NCBI RefSeq assembly: GCF_910592395.1
Contig: NC_088311.1
Coordinates: forward strand, 3,102,501 to 3,166,500
Source: Lineus longissimus
Lineage: Eukaryota; Nemertea; Pilidiophora; Heteronemertea; Lineidae
Direction of reading: 5' to 3'
Length of the DNA stretch: 64,000 nt
The notes below the pieces were generated by a model. That model was not told where the DNA came from and did not search any database. It worked only from the letters and a program-made list of their open reading frames with translations. The number at the start of each line of letters is the position of its first letter. The first letter of the stretch is position 1. The position numbers were made by a program, and so were the translations under genes. Below, piece by piece: positions 12,101-21,160 of this stretch.

Positions 12101-13307
12101 TCGTAGTTAAGACCTGAAAGACAACGAGTTGATTATTACAATCAGAAGATCAGCTGAAACTGAGAATGGACCTCAGAGACATGTTGGAAACCACAGTGAA
12201 ACACCTTGTACATGCACCGTCTACACAACAGAAAACCAAAGATCTCCTTTAGCAATTTGGGTTACTTCCAACCCTGGGCACTTCAGATTTATCATTTGTA
12301 ACTTAGTCTCCATATGGGCTCACTCAGCAGCAACGAAGCCAACACTCACATAGAAGTCAATGAGAAACCCAGTGACATCTAGTAGGTGTCGAGAGGATTT
12401 CACTCCAGCAAGATATCCACTCACTGTCAATGGTCTTCCTCTGGTCTCGTTATTCTTGTTGACATTACTTCCATTACATTAGTAATGCAAAAATCTCTTG
12501 AAAGAGACTGTACACATTCGCTAAGACGAATTGTAGGAAAATGACAATAGATCATACACAAGGTTCATAAAACGTATCCTTTTCTTTTCTCAAAGGTCCA
12601 ATGTTATTATGACAATATAACCTCCTGGTACAGACATCAAACCATCTTTAGAAGTCTTTATCTTGCTTCAGATGCACATTGCTACATTGTCTAATTGTGA
12701 ACATTTTTAAGGAAAGACCTTTAGATATTGCCCTCATTCGATGTATCTTCACATTAATAACGTCGCACTTTTCAATAGTAACGAGGGCATAGTCATTGAT
12801 GAAAATGTTTCTTAGTACCATCAACTTGTATTGTGCCAAATGGGAAACAGGCAAAAGGCAACGAAACTGATGTGTCAAAAAGTCCACAGTGCTGGAGACC
12901 AATAAGGAGAAAACTGGAAACATCTGTCACTCCAGCTGACCCTCTCAATTTAGTCGCCTGTGTGCCACTATTGCTTTCTTCATTCTCTCACCTTTTCCTA
13001 ACTGCAGAACCTCCTCGTAATCATTATATTTGTGAAGCACCTCTAATTCGCCATTCCGAAGCATTACATACATGGCGTAGTAGGGCAGGGGTCCGTTCAT
13101 CGCGATCAAGCTATGTGACATCAGCATCACATTTGCTCTTACAGTTCTGAATCGGACGCGGACGGCCTGCGTGCCCGTTTCCGTCCAGTTTGGCACATAC
13201 TTTATGAACGACACATTGCCAGTGTTGAATGAGTAACTCTGGATGCAGAGCGGTAGTAACGCCACGATAAGCCAACCAAGGGGTCCAAGCAGGCTCGTCT
13301 TCATCAT
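1..13307 (-). CDS. Axotactin-like / CNTNAP-neurexin superfamily protein, 19 coding exons, 3' end beyond the window
   Basis: I assembled 19 exons by eye from GT-AG sites; the running reading phase closes at all 18 junctions. Join on the minus strand: 13307-12992, 12113-11940, 10221-10102, 9273-9139, 8664-8558, 8364-8207, 7938-7775, 7131-6681, 6452-6337, 6042-5815, 5455-5221, 4888-4796, 2847-2711, 2106-1972, 1757-1587, 1461-1230, 994-899, 607-462, 132-1. That is about 1115 residues. Domain order: signal peptide (1-26), LamG1 (27-200), EGF1 (206-247), LamG2 (250-410), LamG3 (430-600), EGF2 (620-656), fibrinogen-C-like CNTNAP region (660-855), LamG4 (860-1015), EGF3 (1030-1071), LamG5 (from 1075, cut by the edge). 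From EGF2 onward this is the Caspr/Neurexin-IV order, but the N terminus has LamG plus EGF where CNTNAP has a discoidin (F5/8C) domain; this resembles axotactin, a secreted glial protein in flies. Whether a transmembrane segment follows cannot be seen. Family call is firm, orthologue call is inference. Confidence 0.85.
462..607 (-). CDS. Axotactin-like exon 18 (EGF3)
   Basis: Reads AGCTTSCNPNPC, YGSVCSELW, CSCKNPKTMFGDNCEI, an EGF-like module between two laminin-G domains, as in CNTNAP. GTGAGT donor, phase 1. Confidence 0.85.
899..994 (-). CDS. Axotactin-like exon 17 (LamG4 end)
   Basis: A 96-bp exon too short to stand out as an ORF. LNFMGCMQGLNYN closes LamG4 (FxGC-x-x-x-L). Found because exons 16 and 18 need a phase 2 to phase 2 connector, which this exon supplies. 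Confidence 0.83.
1230..1461 (-). CDS. Axotactin-like exon 16 (LamG4 middle)
   Basis: Reads NTIIFNFTTN, SSGWQYVAVEYD (the W-x-x-V strand) and PLYLGGTGG, all laminin-G landmarks. The donor GTTAGT leaves two bases. Confidence 0.86.
1587..1757 (-). CDS. Axotactin-like exon 15 (LamG4 start)
   Basis: LTFWFRTNKDKAVLLHQMS is the opening laminin-G strand pair; the exon ends EIRLTN. CAG acceptor, GTGAGT donor. Confidence 0.86.
1972..2106 (-). CDS. Axotactin-like exon 14 (end of CNTNAP fibrinogen-like region)
   Basis: Contains KKQLPIKEMYF and ITLGSLQCYGR, equivalent to the LPV-x-x-I ... LGPLRCYG stretch that precedes LamG3 in CNTNAP proteins. Donor GTTAGT, phase 1. Confidence 0.86.
2165..2690 (-). repeat. 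Four tandem copies of an AT-rich ~131-bp unit, intronic
   Basis: The motif TTGGTTCATTTTGAG recurs at about 2241, 2373, 2503 and 2634, a spacing of 130-132 bp. The units share GGGACTGA, GAGTCAGTCAGTT and A/T homopolymers. Orientation is opposite to the copies at 8.7, 24.2, 31.5 and 39.9 kb. Open frames across it are by-products of the repeat, not genes. It fills most of the intron between exons 14 and 13. Confidence 0.9.
2711..2847 (-). CDS. Axotactin-like exon 13 (fibrinogen-C-like region, cysteine cluster)
   Basis: Reads TWFTSITGVHFSGLG, then HCGCADNHTCSSGYFTCNCD. The W, the CxC and the closely spaced C-N-C are the hallmark of the CNTNAP fibrinogen-like segment. The donor at 2710 is about 20 bp from the four-unit 131-bp repeat array in the next intron. 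Confidence 0.87.
2848..4795. other. Intron of the axotactin-like gene, 1.9 kb
   Basis: Apart from the TGATC microsatellite nothing recognisable is present. Exons 12 and 13 join in phase without it, so no hidden exon is required. Confidence 0.7.
2961..2980. repeat. Short TGATC microsatellite (4 units)
   Basis: Four perfect TGATC copies inside an intron of the axotactin-like gene. No other feature is attached to it. Confidence 0.9.
4796..4888 (-). CDS. Axotactin-like exon 12 (fibrinogen-C-like region)
   Basis: Short exon reading ELTDHMLNKLIRVSGNCEQ and IDYKCNRAPL; the C-x(7)-C-x(3)-P-L spacing matches the CNTNAP middle region. Phase 2 at both ends. Confidence 0.84.
5221..5455 (-). CDS. Axotactin-like exon 11 (fibrinogen-C-like region, first part)
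   Basis: SCDEYYQAGDIMNGVHLIDV followed by DGNGPLEP is the fibrinogen-like start (SC-x-x-Y-x-x-G-x-x-x-G-x-Y-x-I-D-x-D-G) seen after the EGF in CNTNAP proteins. The full fibrinogen fold is not present, as in that family. Ends in phase 2. Confidence 0.87.
5815..6042 (-). CDS. Axotactin-like exon 10 (LamG3 end and EGF2)
   Basis: GFIGCIRGLIV closes LamG3; then HCQNDSRCEHNAVCIGDW and FCVCPSGYEGKTC make an EGF-like module, and the exon ends at TCHF. The EGF sits directly before the fibrinogen-like region, as in CNTNAP. Confidence 0.87.
6337..6452 (-). CDS. Axotactin-like exon 9 (LamG3)
   Basis: Encodes VADIEVDRVKQMM through HFGYAPIAHQ, the late strands of LamG3. GTGAGT donor, phase 1. Confidence 0.83.
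6681..7131 (-). CDS. Axotactin-like exon 8 (LamG2 end, LamG3 start)
   Basis: At 451 bp, the largest exon of the gene in the window. It begins with KLPFVGCIRNIFF, the end of LamG2, crosses a linker with a conserved-looking cysteine (VFRCESP) and contains most of LamG3 including FDFRTTGMRGVLFHTEF and DAVWHNLKF. No EGF separates LamG2 from LamG3, the same LamG-LamG tandem as in CNTNAP proteins. Confidence 0.87.
7775..7938 (-). CDS. Axotactin-like exon 7 (LamG2)
   Basis: Opens WHNLSII and carries the LYLNPTVFVGGG strand of LamG2. GTATGT donor, phase 1. No missing exon is needed on either side. Confidence 0.86.
8207..8364 (-). CDS. Axotactin-like exon 6 (LamG2)
   Basis: Starts with TFHANGILLYGG, the classic laminin-G strand (F-x-T/H-x-x-x-G-x-L-L-Y). 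Ends NLNDDQ, which joins the WHNL of the next exon to make the DxxWHxL motif. Confidence 0.87.
8558..8664 (-). CDS. Axotactin-like exon 5 (LamG2 start)
   Basis: Encodes VTTMTLRGFEWVTYD and ends with the strand RITLEFK, the beginning of a laminin-G fold. The acceptor lies about 30 bp from an AT-rich tandem repeat in the preceding intron (8690 onward). Ends in phase 0. Confidence 0.82.
8690..9078 (+). repeat. 131-bp-unit repeat element with pogo/Tigger-like terminus, intronic
   Basis: Two units 130 bp apart (CTCAAAATGAACCAACATCA near 8725 and 8855), followed by a ~120-bp tail from 8950 that ends GTTACCCGGGTTCCACTGTA. Read on the other strand the end is TACAGTGGAACC, the form of pogo/Tigger-type inverted termini. 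Lies in the intron between exons 5 and 4 of the axotactin-like gene. Confidence 0.8.
9139..9273 (-). CDS. Axotactin-like exon 4 (EGF1)
   Basis: A complete EGF-like module on one exon: six cysteines in the CINLCDNNPC, GGVC, FCDC and KYC pattern. Phase 1-1 exon, so it is a symmetric, shuffleable module. Donor GTACGT. Confidence 0.88.
10102..10221 (-). CDS. Axotactin-like exon 3 (LamG1 end)
   Basis: Encodes SFVGCIENIKF, the FxGCI-x-N signature that closes a laminin-G domain, with its conserved cysteine. Phase 1 at both ends; the donor is GTAAAT. Confidence 0.85.
10222..11939. other. Intron of the axotactin-like gene, 1.7 kb
   Basis: AT-rich sequence with a few short open frames lacking domain character. 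The flanking exons join in phase. The smaller introns at 133-461, 4889-5220, 5456-5814, 7132-7774, 9274-10101 and 12114-12991 likewise show nothing beyond splice signals. Confidence 0.65.
11940..12113 (-). CDS. Axotactin-like exon 2 (LamG1 middle)
   Basis: Opens with LNYDKWHDV, the typical laminin-G strand containing the conserved WH, and continues to VFLGSQAA, the usual F-x-G-G region. CAG acceptor and GTAAG donor; phase 1 at both ends. Confidence 0.85.
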
Positions 13308-13325
13308 CTGTCATTATTCGGCAGC
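12992..13325 (-). CDS. Axotactin-like exon 1 (first coding exon): start codon, signal peptide, LamG1 start
   Basis: Translation starts at the ATG ending at 13307. The first residues MMKTSLLGPLGWLIVALLPL form a clear signal peptide, followed by the beta-strand pattern of a laminin-G domain. Bases 13308-13325 are 5' UTR: a polypyrimidine tract with AG lies at 13326 and above, so at least one noncoding exon must lie further to the right. The donor follows GGAAAAG; the exon ends in phase 1. Confidence 0.85.
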
Positions 13326-16317
13326 CTGAAAAAGTCATAAAACGTCAAGGTCAAGGTTTTTTCCAACACCTTGTTCAGTGGTTCAGTTTTGGAGTCAACG
13401 TTACATCTTATCGTTTTCCTACAGAACATGACATGGTACACCATACACAATACCCCTAAATTCGAGCTATGATCGAGTCCCTGCAACAAAATGCCTGAAA
13501 CACTCGCGTAACAGTACTAAACAAACAAGTTAAAACAGACCAAAATGTCTTTGCCTGTACTGTACCTTTAAGCATGGACTTAATAGCAAAAGGCAATGAT
13601 GGCAAGCTTTTGTGAATGACAATCTTCTCTCTCGTACAGCTGACTGAAGTGCTAAACTGTAACGCTGATCCAACAATATAGACGTTCTCTACGAAGCTGA
13701 GATTGCTAATTCCATATTCTCAAGTAGCTCCAGTCACCATAACAACTACTTACAATTACTGATTTATGCAGAGTATCCTTTCTTAGCTGTTGACGATTTC
13801 CATATCTGGAAGATACAGAATTAGAAAGGAAATGTAGATTCTCGATATGATCAGAGATTTTTGATGAATGCACAAAAAATAGCCCCCAATTTTCGTTTCC
13901 CAAACTAACAGACATGTCAAGAGGAACAGTCAGCCGGAGACATTTTCATCAGCAGACTGACAGGTAAAGAACTGGTGATGTGCTGGGGCCATTTTGCCTT
14001 GAGGAACTCACTCAGAGGGGGCAGGCATTCTGCACTACCACGAAAGTTAAAGATGGACATTTCTACTTTGAATAGCAAGTCTTTAGGCAATATTGAATCT
14101 CAATTCCTTGACCAAGTTTCATGATCAGTTCAAATATTCTAAAATGATATGACGTGATCATCAGTCAACAAACAATAACTGAAGAAATCTTTTTTTCTCT
14201 TTTGTTTCTTTGATTTAATGTTGGTGTATTGGTGCAAGTGACAGGCAGCAGGATACCATATCAAGCAGTATACCCCCTTCAACTATAGGCCTTTATACAG
14301 GCTAGGCGAGGCATGACAATCCTAGGATATCCAATAGGGTGAACATGGTCATGCCTGGTTTGGCATGTTTGGCTTCAATGAGATGTGCCAAGAGAATCCG
14401 CCTGAGTGATCTCGACTACAATGAATCTTCATTGAGTCCATCAAGCATGGTTTGGTGTTGGATAGGCCCGATATCAAACTATCAAACTTGTCGCCTAAAT
14501 ATTCAGGACACCTAAGCTCTGCATACAAAAACTATTGATAGAATTTAGAGTGGAATGTACATATTTATCACAAATGACAATCATGTTAATCAAGCCTAGT
14601 GTTATTATGATAGATGTAACATATATCCAGAGATAGATTGCTTCCGAGCAATAATTGATATCAAACGAAGATACTGGCTATAATAACAGCCAAGCGATAA
14701 TGCTGTAGCGTAGAACAATGCATGTCAAGATACAAACTGGTTTTTCCCCTGCCCGGCCTCCCCTCTAGCCAGGCGCTGGGAGGCAACCATCACAATGATC
14801 ACAGCCTGTCTCCTGATATCTATGTTTCTCTTACCAGGCAGACTGAATTGCGCGTTTAAAGAAGCCTGCATGCCAGTATCATAGATATTGGAATAGAACT
14901 ATCAATAACTTGCTTGATGTCGATATGGGAAACAATGTTACTGTGGAAAAAACCTTGTAATAGGGAAGATGCTTTCTTGCTTATTAGAAACGTTTTCTCT
15001 CATACCACATTACAGCATGACACTATTGACAGTTCAACAACCAGCGATGTCAGACTCTGTGACCGAGATTGCTGCTCTGAAACCTTTTTTTCAATCGGCC
15101 TCTCAAAAGGAACTGTCAAATAGCAGTTTGTGTGTAACATACGTTAGCTACCCAGTCCAACCATAACATGACCAATGAGAATAAACCTACACAATATTGG
15201 AAGAGTTAAAATGATACAAAATATGATATTTACCTCAAATAACCTGTCACAATCCAACACTTCGAACTCACCGACTACAACATAGAAAGTGCCAAGGGTC
15301 ACTGAGAGCTATATATCCGAGGCACATGAATGAATATCTTACATGGAATGCACAACCAGACCCCTACCGTGCGGCGCATTCAAGCAATGGACATCCAACC
15401 GAGACTGGGAACGAACCTACAACTAGGACACATGATGAATGCACGCTGTTGTCCTCAGTGACCTAATATGACATTCGTTTACATGTTTAAGGTAAAGAAA
15501 AAGATGAGTATTCAAACCTATTCACGCACTACTGATTTGGATGTGCTTTGAGACAGGATCTTACTAGTTTTTTGATCTACATATCAATGAAGCTATAAAA
15601 CATTATGATCCAATATACCATTATATTGCCAGGCAAAAGCGATATGTATAAAATGTCTTTGATATAAATATCCCAGAATAGAAACCATGCAAAAAGATAA
15701 TTTCAAAGAACTTTCCTAAAGCAGACACAAGAATTTCTTGCTATGATACCTTAAACGTGATGGATTCCACTTACCCCTGGCATAAAAAGGTCAGCGACTA
15801 AAGTTCCACTAACCAAAAAGTCCTTACACAATGACCCACAATGATACCTTTGATGCCGGCCTACTTCAAAGGGCAAAATTTCATATTCTGATTCAATATC
15901 ATACCCATAAGTAATCAGGCTGCTCAAATGCAAATCTAGGTTTGGCTCAAATCAAAATGGACAAGACCTTGAACAACTGCAGCTTAAGGACAGCTCACTA
16001 AGTCCAAACTATCCATCTGAGAGAAGTCATACCATATTCCTCACAGAAGATAATTAACTTGACGAACGATGCAGAGCAGGCCTACTGACAGTAATAGTTA
16101 ATAAGAAATAAATATAGAACATCAGCAATTGGCTAATTAACTTGGTCCATTAAGCCGGCTGATAGTTATAAATGGGTTGCAAAACGTGATTGTCATGAAC
16201 ATGTTCGGATCAAGTGATGCTGCAAAGCATCAGAGTTCAAATCGGCTTATTTGCGCCGTCTTGAATCCAGCCCCGATCTCTTGGATGAGTACTCACCCAT
16301 ACAAAAATGAATCCCAA

Positions 16318-16378
16318 TACACCATGGTAAAATGATGATTTACCATGATGAATTGAGATTTACCGTAGATGGTAAACA
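16318..16378. repeat. Cluster of CCATGG-centred near-palindromes
   Basis: ACACCATGGTAAA, TTTACCATGATGAA and TTTACCGTAGATGGTAAA follow each other closely. They resemble the TTTACCATGGTGAA cluster at 43.4 kb, suggesting remains of one repeat type. Confidence 0.5.
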
Positions 16379-16844
16379 GCATCAGTTGCCATCAAGATCC
16401 AGCACTGACCAAGTGACTCAGTTGAGGCTCTGAAACAGAATCTCACCTCATTATTGAACGCAAACCAAAGCACTGCTCTGTGTGTTGTCCACTGACTGAC
16501 TTCACCTTTGGTTCTGCTGAAAAGCATCTGCTAATGAAATCGTCCCACAAATCATAGTAACCTGGTTGGTTAGTTGGTTACAAGATTCTTCACTTTATAG
16601 CTGACCTGTTGGTTCCAAATGGGTCCTAAGGAGCTCACCTGAGAATTAAAAGCAAGCCAGCATCTGCCCTTGAAATTGTCATCAGCATAGACCAGTATTA
16701 GCATGGCTGTTTACTTCTTGCTCCAGTACAGCTAACGCATCCTTGCTTTAGATTTCCTCAGAAACTCACCAGATCATCAAAAGTGACCCTGCTCCCTAAA
16801 GCAGTTTGCAGGAGCCATGTTCATGCAGATATTGTTTACTGATT

Positions 16845-17103
16845 ACTCTTAGGGCCATGGATCAAAGGTGGACATATTGAAGCAACAGAGCAATTTCAGA
16901 TGTGGTTTCATCAAAGGTCGTTAACATTTGGGACCAAAGGAATAGTAACAAAGAATAAAGCCAAATGCATTTCCAACAGATGTGCTTCATCTGGTTCATC
17001 GGAAGCTATGCTTGGATATGCTGTACTCTTAGGGCCATTGACCAAAGGTAACACAGATTGAAGCGAAAGTACATTTTCAGATGTGGTTTCATCTGAGGTA
17101 AGC
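16845..17103 (+). repeat. Imperfect direct repeat, two ~80-bp copies 179 bp apart
   Basis: ACTCTTAGGGCCAT starts at about 16845 and again at about 17024. Both copies continue with GA(T/C)CAAAGGT and, later, TTTCAGATGTGGTTTCATC. The spacing suggests a degraded tandem duplication. Confidence 0.6.
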
Positions 17104-20100
17104 CAACCATCTGGTTAGTCAGCTACATCCAATGAGAGCTAGTGACAAACAGATGTCAAAGCATCTTTCCTCGCCATATTTTACAAATACTTTTTTTCAA
17201 ACTACATGGTAGGCCTGGGTGGTAGGCAGAAATATATTTTACACAAGAAGGCCAACAGACTGCATGGACCTCATAGAAAAGCTGCTGAGAATGTGAAATG
17301 GGCTTATCACAGGTGTGGCATGCACTTTTGTTTACTCATTACAGCAGGGGCGAGGTGATCACCAACTATTTTTTCAACTGGCCTAAGTTCTAGATAAACA
17401 GTAGGCCTAAGTAATGGTTGGAGAGCACAGCATACCTCATACATCATACTTGGATGGCAGGAAAACCTTAGCCCTCACAAGTTCAACCATGCTGAACAGC
17501 TACATTTCATGAGAAGTGAGATATAAATCATTCCCTAGCCCTCAAGGTTTAGGTCAGAGATGAGTACCCACCACCTATATGAAGATTGGTGCAAGAAGCT
17601 GAAGGAATTTGGTTGTTGAAAGAAAGGTAGACTGACATATCCTCTTGAAGACCCTGAAGCAAGGCTGAGAACTTCAGCTAGAGAACAGTTGAGTGTATTC
17701 AGTCAGCTAACCTACAAATCTATAATTCTCCTTCCCAAGAACCAAAGGCATCTTCATAGCTCTATTTCCTGTTTCATTAGTGAGTAATTAAGGTCCCCAG
17801 AATCCTACGACAGCTAGTGCTTATGCAGGCAGGCCAACATCCAATATTGACTTCAAAGCAACTTTACTGATAATAGTTTATAAGACAGACTGTTCCATTC
17901 CCACATATAGGATTCAGTTCCACTCAGTTTCTCATCATGAGTGTGAGTACACATATACTGAAATAAGGCCATCCCCCAAGATGGTCTCAGTATAGCATGA
18001 AGAATCAATCACCAAAATAATTAATAGCGGAAAACTGCCGCTATTTACATCAAAAGTGATTAACAGTATTCTGGGACAAGGTTGAAATTATTAGCAAGAC
18101 ATTGCCAAAATTGTATAATTACAAAATCACAGATTTCATATTTCTAATTGCATGAATAAAGACCTTGACATACCACAGAAATCACCTAAAAGAGGGCAGG
18201 TCACTGGACAGACCACAAACAGGGCATTTTCTAATGCTCATTTCCCAATTTCAAAATGTAACTACCAAGAATGCCATAAATGAGTTGATTTGCCAAGCCT
18301 AACACCTCATAAAGGGGGACATGATTATGACGAGACATGTGGGACCGGCTTGGAAGCTGGGTAGGCCCTACTGGTACCGTATGGTACAGGACTGACTTTG
18401 AGAAATATTTTCATGTTCGGGAAAAGAACTGGGAAAAAATTAAGTACACTAAAAAACAACCTTGATGTTGATTAGGGTCTGCCAGTTATTCAAATCATGC
18501 TACTCCTCTGTTAACAGAACAAAGTCAACTCATAATTTGTCAATGTGAGTCTGTAAAAATATCATTTGACAGATCAGTAAACATATGGAATATCTAACCC
18601 ATTTGGATTATTTGTATGGCATGAATATGGGAAATTTATGCACATTGCCTCTCACGAGCTTGATTCAAAAAAAGACATTTTGAATATGGAGATGGTGGCT
18701 TCAATGTGTACAGAGCTATCTAATGTACACTTTGTAATGATGTTTGTCATAATGATGAAATATAGAGCACTTAGCAATACATTTGTTGTGTTACGGGTTA
18801 TATTCCCATGATAAATTGACAATGTATACAACCACAGGAAGCCCGCCGAATAATCACATAACCATGAATTTAAAACAAAACTTTTTTGATAATTTATTTG
18901 TGTAATTCCACCCCCAATCTGATGGATAACCCTCAATTTCACTAACAGCAACAACCAGAAAACCACCAGAGTTATAGATGAGAGTACACTACCGAGCGGC
19001 AGGATGAAATAATTTTGGTTTACAAAGTGGAAACAGAAGATTGTTTTACATTTACTTCTGGCATTAGTTCTCTTGGCTCTGTTGGTATGAAGATATGATT
19101 AATATCCCAACCACCAATACCTCCCAAACTGCTGCTTCCATCTGATGATATAACTGCGCATAGCCTACAGCACAATTTGCCCTTGTACATCTAGAAAATG
19201 GTTCATTCCTTCAGCAATGGAAACAGTATCAGGAATGAAGCCAAGATGCATCTTATCCCGAAAAGTGTGGCAGGCTTTGACCACAGAAGGGACTTTGCAG
19301 TCTCAGAGTCTCATGTGTCAGGATGCCACTGATACTCAAGGTTAATTCTATGTTAATTTTCTCTGTGTGCTGCAGAATACTACAGCCTCATATTTACCAA
19401 CATGTCAAGTGATCTCCTCCATAAAATCCCCCATGGTAAGATCATGAAAGATCCAAAGGCCTACAGCAACGTTACTAAGTCAATAAAGCTGCTGACAAAT
19501 GACCCAAAAAATATCATCTGCTTCATGGAGGTCGGAGTTCATGTTGACAAAAACATTCCAAAACATACAAACTGGTGATCAGTGGTTTTCGAAGACATCC
19601 GGGGTAACAAATCTTGGAGTGAGGCAGAATGACAAAAATAACAATAATAGGTCCTTCAAGGTTGTCAAGTGTAGAAGTCATTAGACCCCTGGTGGGTATC
19701 CGGACTATCACATTCTTTTCTAAACATCTGAATACCAGCAGCTTACCACTTCAGTCTACCTCTATACTAAATGTGCTTACACAAGACTATTTGGCAACCT
19801 TTCAGGAATGAAAGAACTAATGAGATTTATGACATTTTAATTGCTCATTCAAAGTGTTTTCATGTCAATATGGTCTATGCCCGAACATCACACAAACAAC
19901 TACTTCATATCATCGAAATAAATCTAAATCCAAAAAGACGAGTAACTAATCCAACCAAAAAATATAGTGACCAAACCAGAAATAAAACAAACAGGCAGCT
20001 TCTTGTCCGAACACAAAAGATTTCTATTCAGTTGGTTGAAAGAAGTCTGGTCATTGCTGAAGTTGGGAGCCATCCTCAACAAGAGGACATTATTAGCAAT

Positions 20101-20619
20101 ATTAGGCCTATCAGGAATGTGTGTGCAATGATCAAACAAAACCCGCAGGGAAAACAATTTTGACTCTGCAGCCCGAAAAAACAACCCCTTTTTTGCTGTT
20201 ATCAGAAATAAACACATACAATATCAATAGTTTTACAAGGAACAAGACTAACAGTTGTGAGGAATTCTTTGCCAAGTTCTACTCTAAGGAGAATGTACTA
20301 GTTTTTCAGAAACAGTAAGAAACAGTTTGACGTTCAGGAGTAAACTTTGAGATAAAATTAGCCTACCTTATCCACCGCCTTCACCATCGCTAAATGCGCT
20401 AGTTGCCGCTCATGCAAGGTAAGTTAATGTTACCTGTCATTGGAGAGATGGGGAAATCAGCGGTTATCTTGCTTACCAAGGTCATGTAGCATGTTGAGAG
20501 AGCAAGATGTGCATGAAAAGATGCAGGAAGCATGACCATGGTTATTGAACGTCTGTTTCTGTACCCACAGATTTGGTGATCTCAGATTTTAAAGCCAGTT
20601 TCTGAGAATTTGTGCCATG

Positions 20620-20747
20620 ACAATGGGTGATATGAATAAAGACTAGCAAATGCTTTTACTTCAATTTTGTACAGAAAGGCCTAGTGTAAATGTACATGGA
20701 GTTTTAGAAAAAAGCATTTGCTAGTCTTTATTCATATCACCCATTGT
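20620..20747. repeat. Perfect 38-bp inverted repeat with 52-bp spacer
   Basis: The left arm 20620-20657 begins ACAATGGGTGATATGAATAA; the right arm 20710-20747 is its exact reverse complement, beginning AAAAGCATTTGCTAGTCTTT. I checked the arms base by base and the pairing stops exactly at both ends. It could be a MITE-like foldback element or a recent inverted duplication; no target-site duplication is obvious. Confidence 0.9.
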
Positions 20748-20976
20748 GTGCATATAGGCCCACCGCAAAATCAACTTAAAACTACTCCAAGTGTCTATAG
20801 ATCCCATGATCTTGGTGTTGGGTCAGATATGCACATCTGAGATGCGCCCCTACAACCTGTGGTCCAGTATGTCCTCCAAGACGCTCCAATCCCCCCCTTA
20901 GCCATGAGGTCCATCATGAAGCTAATCAGCTAAGAATACTGTGGATATTAGCCACTCTATCTATGGTCCAGCCAAG

Positions 20977-21160
20977 AGGAGTAGAACCTCTCTATTATGG
21001 ACACCCTTGGGATGGACAAGTGCTGTCCCTGATAGAGTGGTGTCCTGATTAGAGAGGTCAAATTGAATGGAAACAACCAATTTGGGACCAAAACTACCTG
21101 TCCTTAATGGAGAGGTTGTCCTTAATAGAGAGATGTCCCCTAAGGGAAGTTCCACAGTAC
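20977..21160 (+). mobile_element. MITE-like pogo/Tigger-type element, copy 1
   Basis: Starts AGTAGAACCTCTCTATTATG and ends GAAGTTCCACAGTA. Inside, CCTCTCTATTAAGGACA-like words recur in both orientations. It aligns along its whole length with the reverse complement of 41931-42112. The termini resemble CAGTRGAACC ends of pogo-type transposons; no transposase is encoded. Confidence 0.75.

Larger units (their letters stand above)
13326..20619. other. Upstream flank or 5' UTR intron of the axotactin-like gene; no coding region seen
   Basis: About 7.3 kb of AT-rich sequence. The acceptor at 13326 shows that at least part of this is a 5' intron. Only short frames without domains occur. It contains an imperfect direct repeat (16845-17103) and CCATGG-centred palindromes (16318-16378), listed separately. 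Confidence 0.6.

Noticed and set aside
19771-20163. 130-codon plus-strand frame
   Set aside because: No domain, no splice context, AT-rich composition like the surrounding intergenic DNA; length is within what chance allows in 64 kb.
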